A stretch of 64,000 bases of DNA from a virus: IMG/VR virus record IMGVR_UViG_3300022839_000011, positions 24,701-88,700 of that record. One strand, 5' to 3'. The position numbers and the translations under genes were made by a program. Within the stretch, counting starts at the first letter, position 1, and each line of letters starts with the position of its first letter. This document shows positions 61,896-64,000 of this stretch, in pieces. The notes below the pieces were generated by a model that was given only the letters and a program-made list of their open reading frames with translations, did no database searches and had not been told where the DNA came from.

Positions 61896-62099
61896 CTATT
61901 CCTTTGTCGCTATGAAACGATTCCACAGATATACGGTAATATGCGGCAAGAAAAATATCGTTATTATGAAAAAAAATACAGTAATAATAATAACAAAAAC
62001 TACTATATCATAAAAAAATGTAAAAATAAGTAAGAGCACAAATAGTAATATAATTAAGCAGAATGCTGCATCTTCAATGTTGATATGTGGTATTTTCAT
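61896..62099 (-). CDS. Small membrane protein (67 residues)
   Basis: 67 residues, very hydrophobic from 10 to 58 (FCLIILLFVLLLIFTFFYDI then VVFVIIITVFFFIITIFFLP), so two spans. Early, unknown role, possibly affecting the host membrane. Confidence 0.5.
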   Translation of the reverse strand: MKIPHINIEDAAFCLIILLFVLLLIFTFFYDIVVFVIIITVFFFIITIFFLPHITVYLWNRFIATKE

Positions 62100-62198
62100 T
62101 TGATTCTCTTTTTATGATATATATAACAATCACTTATTATCTTTTATTAAAACCAATGACTGCTCTTGCGTTTCTTTGTTAGGTTTGGTCATCTAAGA

Positions 62199-62381
62199 TT
62201 AGAAAATTGTACCTTGGGTTTTGGCATCGATAAGGTTGGCACCTTCAAGATCAGCACCACTAAGATCAGCACCACTAAGATCAGCATAGCGAATGTTGGC
62301 ACCACTAAGATTGGCATCAACAAGATTTGCACCACGAAGATTGGCGTCTGGACCGATTGCGTAACCATTAACAATATTCAT
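62199..62381 (-). CDS. Short pentapeptide-repeat protein
   Basis: 60 residues. Same opening as 54189-54626 ([20 protein letters not shown]), then eight or so A(N/D)LxG repeats, but no C-terminal domain. Likely a truncated or minimal duplicate. Early promoter at 62416-62444. Could act as a DNA mimic. Confidence 0.75.
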   Translation of the reverse strand: MNIVNGYAIGPDANLRGANLVDANLSGANIRYADLSGADLSGADLEGANLIDAKTQGTIF

Positions 62382-62415
62382 TGTGTTTCTCCTCTATGTT
62401 TATTTTTACTGTTTT

Positions 62416-62444
62416 AATATAAGAAAAATTTGTAAGTTTGTCAA
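62416..62444 (-). promoter_or_regulatory. Early promoter
   Basis: Minus strand TTGACA (62439-62444), 17-base spacer, TATATT (62416-62421). Confidence 0.75.
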
Positions 62445-62463
62445 GTGTTATTTTAGTAAGCCT

Positions 62464-62652
62464 TCAACAAGAAGCCTCAAATGCTTTATTACGGATGCCA
62501 GTCCATTCAAACCACGCAGACGCTTCAGTAATCTCCAAATTAAGTGTAGAGTTCTGAACGAACTGCTTGGCATCAGACTCCATTAGGAATACACCAACAA
62601 CAGTATTAAAGTCTGTTTGGTGGTTCTTAGGGATATAGGCTACATACAGCAT
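62464..62652 (-). CDS. Small hypothetical protein (62 residues)
   Basis: 62 residues. MLYVAYIPKNHQTDFNTVVG then FLMESDAKQFVQNSTLNLEI, a strand-helix-strand layout like that of 50113-50403. Ribosome site GGAG upstream. Function unknown. Confidence 0.5.
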   Translation of the reverse strand: MLYVAYIPKNHQTDFNTVVGVFLMESDAKQFVQNSTLNLEITEASAWFEWTGIRNKAFEASC

Positions 62653-62742
62653 GGTTTATCTCCTTTGATTTGATTTATTCACAAGTATTTGTTTGGAAGT
62701 CATCTCTGACCACATCAACTTAGTCCTTGATGTTATTTTTAA

Positions 62743-63030
62743 TCACTTATTATCTTTTAGTAAAGCCAATGCGGCAGCCGATTCAATATTCAACTTTTTG
62801 AGATCTGATCTTATATAGGCAAGTTCGGTTTCGCTATACATACTGGTTCCGTATATAGAATTTAGATATTCTTTTTGGCTGGAACGGGACTTTCGAATAT
62901 ACTTTTCAGTATATTCTTTTGCTTCTTCTGGCGGAAAGTGCTTCAAATAATATAACATAATAAGGGTCTCGATGCTCGGTTCATCAGTACCCGCACCTAT
63001 ATTTGGTTGGTATTTGAAAATATTATTCAC
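62743..63030 (-). CDS. Hypothetical helical protein (95 residues)
   Basis: 95 residues, helical. TDEPSIETLIMLYYLKHFPP then EAKEYTEKYIRKSRSSQKEY. Early promoter at 63066-63094. No function recognised. Confidence 0.5.
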   Translation of the reverse strand: MNNIFKYQPNIGAGTDEPSIETLIMLYYLKHFPPEEAKEYTEKYIRKSRSSQKEYLNSIYGTSMYSETELAYIRSDLKKLNIESAAALALLKDNK

Positions 63031-63065
63031 ATCATATATCCTTCTGTTTCATATTATTAAGTGTT

Positions 63066-63094
63066 GCTATACTATATACAGTTCACAATGTCAA
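63066..63094 (-). promoter_or_regulatory. Early promoter
   Basis: Minus strand TTGACA (63089-63094), 17-base spacer, TATAGC (63066-63071), 36 bases before the ATG at 63030. Confidence 0.65.
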
Positions 63095-63109
63095 CACAAG
63101 TTATTATTT

Positions 63110-63337
63110 TTATAGATCACTGTAATTAATAATGGTTACTGTCTCAGGGTCTGCCCATATAATGCGACGTTCAACGACCCAACTTTTGAAAATCTTAATA
63201 CCAAACAGTCGTCGTTGAATTTCTATATACTGGTGCGGGCCACCATCTGGTCCGCCGTTTACCACTTTGCACAGTCCAGTAGTTTCTATTTTTTTCCAGC
63301 GTCTTAAAAACGCTGACATTTTGTAAGCTTGTTTCAT
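63110..63337 (-). CDS. Hypothetical protein (75 residues)
   Basis: 75 residues from the ATG at 63337 (AGAGGA upstream; an ATG at 63391 lacks one). MKQAYKMSAFLRRWKKIETT then HQYIEIQRRLFGIKIFKSWV and WADPETVTIINYSDL. Basic with a beta C-terminus. Unknown function. Confidence 0.5.
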   Translation of the reverse strand: MKQAYKMSAFLRRWKKIETTGLCKVVNGGPDGGPHQYIEIQRRLFGIKIFKSWVVERRIIWADPETVTIINYSDL

Positions 63338-63662
63338 TTTATCCTCTATTGCTATAATTAATAAATCTATATGAGTGAGAAATGTATTCAAGTTCTACTT
63401 CTAACTATACGGCTATAATATCATATTTCTTTTGTTTTTTTAGATTAAGATATATACGCATTATTTTCAGATACATTTTCATATTATTAATGCTATGTTT
63501 TAATAAGAGTCGGTCCTATGTTTTCACCTAACATTTTAACTGTTTTTTACAGTAGTATTAACAGAAAACATCTTTGGAATATATGGGCAGAAGTATCCGC
63601 CGCTGTTGTCTTCAAAAATTCCCCACCGTGCGCAGACAGTCTCAGATTAACAAAGCGATATA
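63338..63662. other. Stretch without a supported gene
   Basis: AT-rich. A protein-like segment on the minus strand (ETVCARWGIFEDNSGGYFCP, near 63560-63645) has no start codon and closes after 35 codons, so it may be a gene remnant. No promoter or terminator stands out. Confidence 0.4.
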
Positions 63663-64000
63663 TTATTGGTCACGACATATCCAGTGTTTAATAAAGTTTT
63701 CCATATAGCAGCGAATATTTTCAGCACCTATTGGGTTCATTGAATGTATAGAATACACAAAGTTTTCGGGAAAGTCAAGATCATTATCCATGATATATTG
63801 ACAAAGCCATCTTGCAAAAGTATACCCAGTATTTTCCCCATCATCGGTAGTATAATGAATGTCTGCTAAATCATGATCAAAACTAATCTTTGTTGGCAAC
63901 CCATACTGTGTTACACACCATACGGCATCGTCCATAGTACGACAAATAATTAAATCTTTGTATGCACCTAAATCATAGGGAACATCTTCGGGAAATCTCA
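63663..64000 (-). CDS. Cyclic-phosphate-processing receiver-domain-like protein (5' end at window edge)
   Basis: At least 112 residues; the frame reaches the window edge, where the base before TG-AGA is cut off, so the start is probably at 64001-64003 or beyond. ICRTMDDAVWCVTQYGLPTK, ISFDHDLAD, TGYTFARWLCQYIMDN and YSIHSMNPIGAENIRCYMEN match the small phage/bacterial family described as receiver-like domains processing cyclic phosphates. Asp residues in the FDHDL motif are present. Confidence 0.75.
   Translation of the reverse strand, partial: RFPEDVPYDLGAYKDLIICRTMDDAVWCVTQYGLPTKISFDHDLADIHYTTDDGENTGYTFARWLCQYIMDNDLDFPENFVYSIHSMNPIGAENIRCYMENFIKHWICRDQ

Overview
This window is part of the genome of a large, AT-rich, T4-like tailed phage (myovirus). 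T4-type replication and late-transcription genes are recognisable: primase gp61, helicase gp41, recombinase UvsX, ssDNA-binding protein gp32, late co-activator gp33 and topoisomerase II subunits gp39/60 and gp52. Copies of the T4 late-promoter sequence TATAAATA and a lysis cassette are also present. No host gene flanks were seen. The host is probably a Gram-negative marine bacterium. A circularly permuted tmRNA, an alphaproteobacterial-looking initiator tRNA and a bilin-reductase/heme-oxygenase pair (known from oceanic viruses of non-cyanobacterial hosts) favour an alphaproteobacterium. The host assignment is inference.

Layout, almost all on the minus strand. 1-977: 3' part of primase. 1055-3806: lysis genes (coiled-coil membrane protein, holin-like protein, overlapping spanin pair, GH19 endolysin). 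2600-10541: late genes for probable internal head proteins, many carrying L-x-E/A sites of the kind cut by the T4 prohead protease. 10656-19709: replication/recombination block in which both gp41 and UvsX are split into two genes by split-intein halves; a GIY-YIG homing endonuclease with its own late promoter lies between the UvsX halves. 19706-28300: accessory block with heme oxygenase, permuted tmRNA, outer-membrane barrel, Alt-like ADP-ribosyltransferase, glycine-zipper exported protein, metallophosphatase and Dps. 29214-37175: tRNA cluster with about 13 tRNAs, several aberrant tRNA-like genes, a tRNA-Ser broken by an HNH-like gene, a bilin reductase, a TrpF-like barrel, and many segments bounded by inverted repeats. 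37628-43131: small genes plus a plus-strand late unit. 43141-52699: topoisomerase II and two arrays of tandem, mosaic DNA methyltransferases. 52946-64000: mostly small early genes, with a second plus-strand late unit at 60439-60926.

Regulation. Two promoter classes repeat. Early promoters have TTGACA followed, almost always after 17 bases, by a TAnnnT hexamer (for example 1026-1054, 22000-22028, 47836-47864). Late promoters are TATAAATA. At 32056-32086 both are combined in one site. In three places TATAAATA ends 4-6 bases before a start codon, implying nearly leaderless late mRNAs. Strong hairpin terminators separate units.

How the parts fit: early genes remodel host transcription, methylate DNA and replicate the genome. 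Late genes make capsid contents, including an Alt-like enzyme probably injected with DNA, and lyse the cell. The tRNAs and tmRNA support or rescue translation. Heme oxygenase, bilin reductase and Dps suggest handling of heme, iron and bilins. Three small genes carry one-base or two-base frameshifts next to A-runs and may be either decaying genes or sequence errors.
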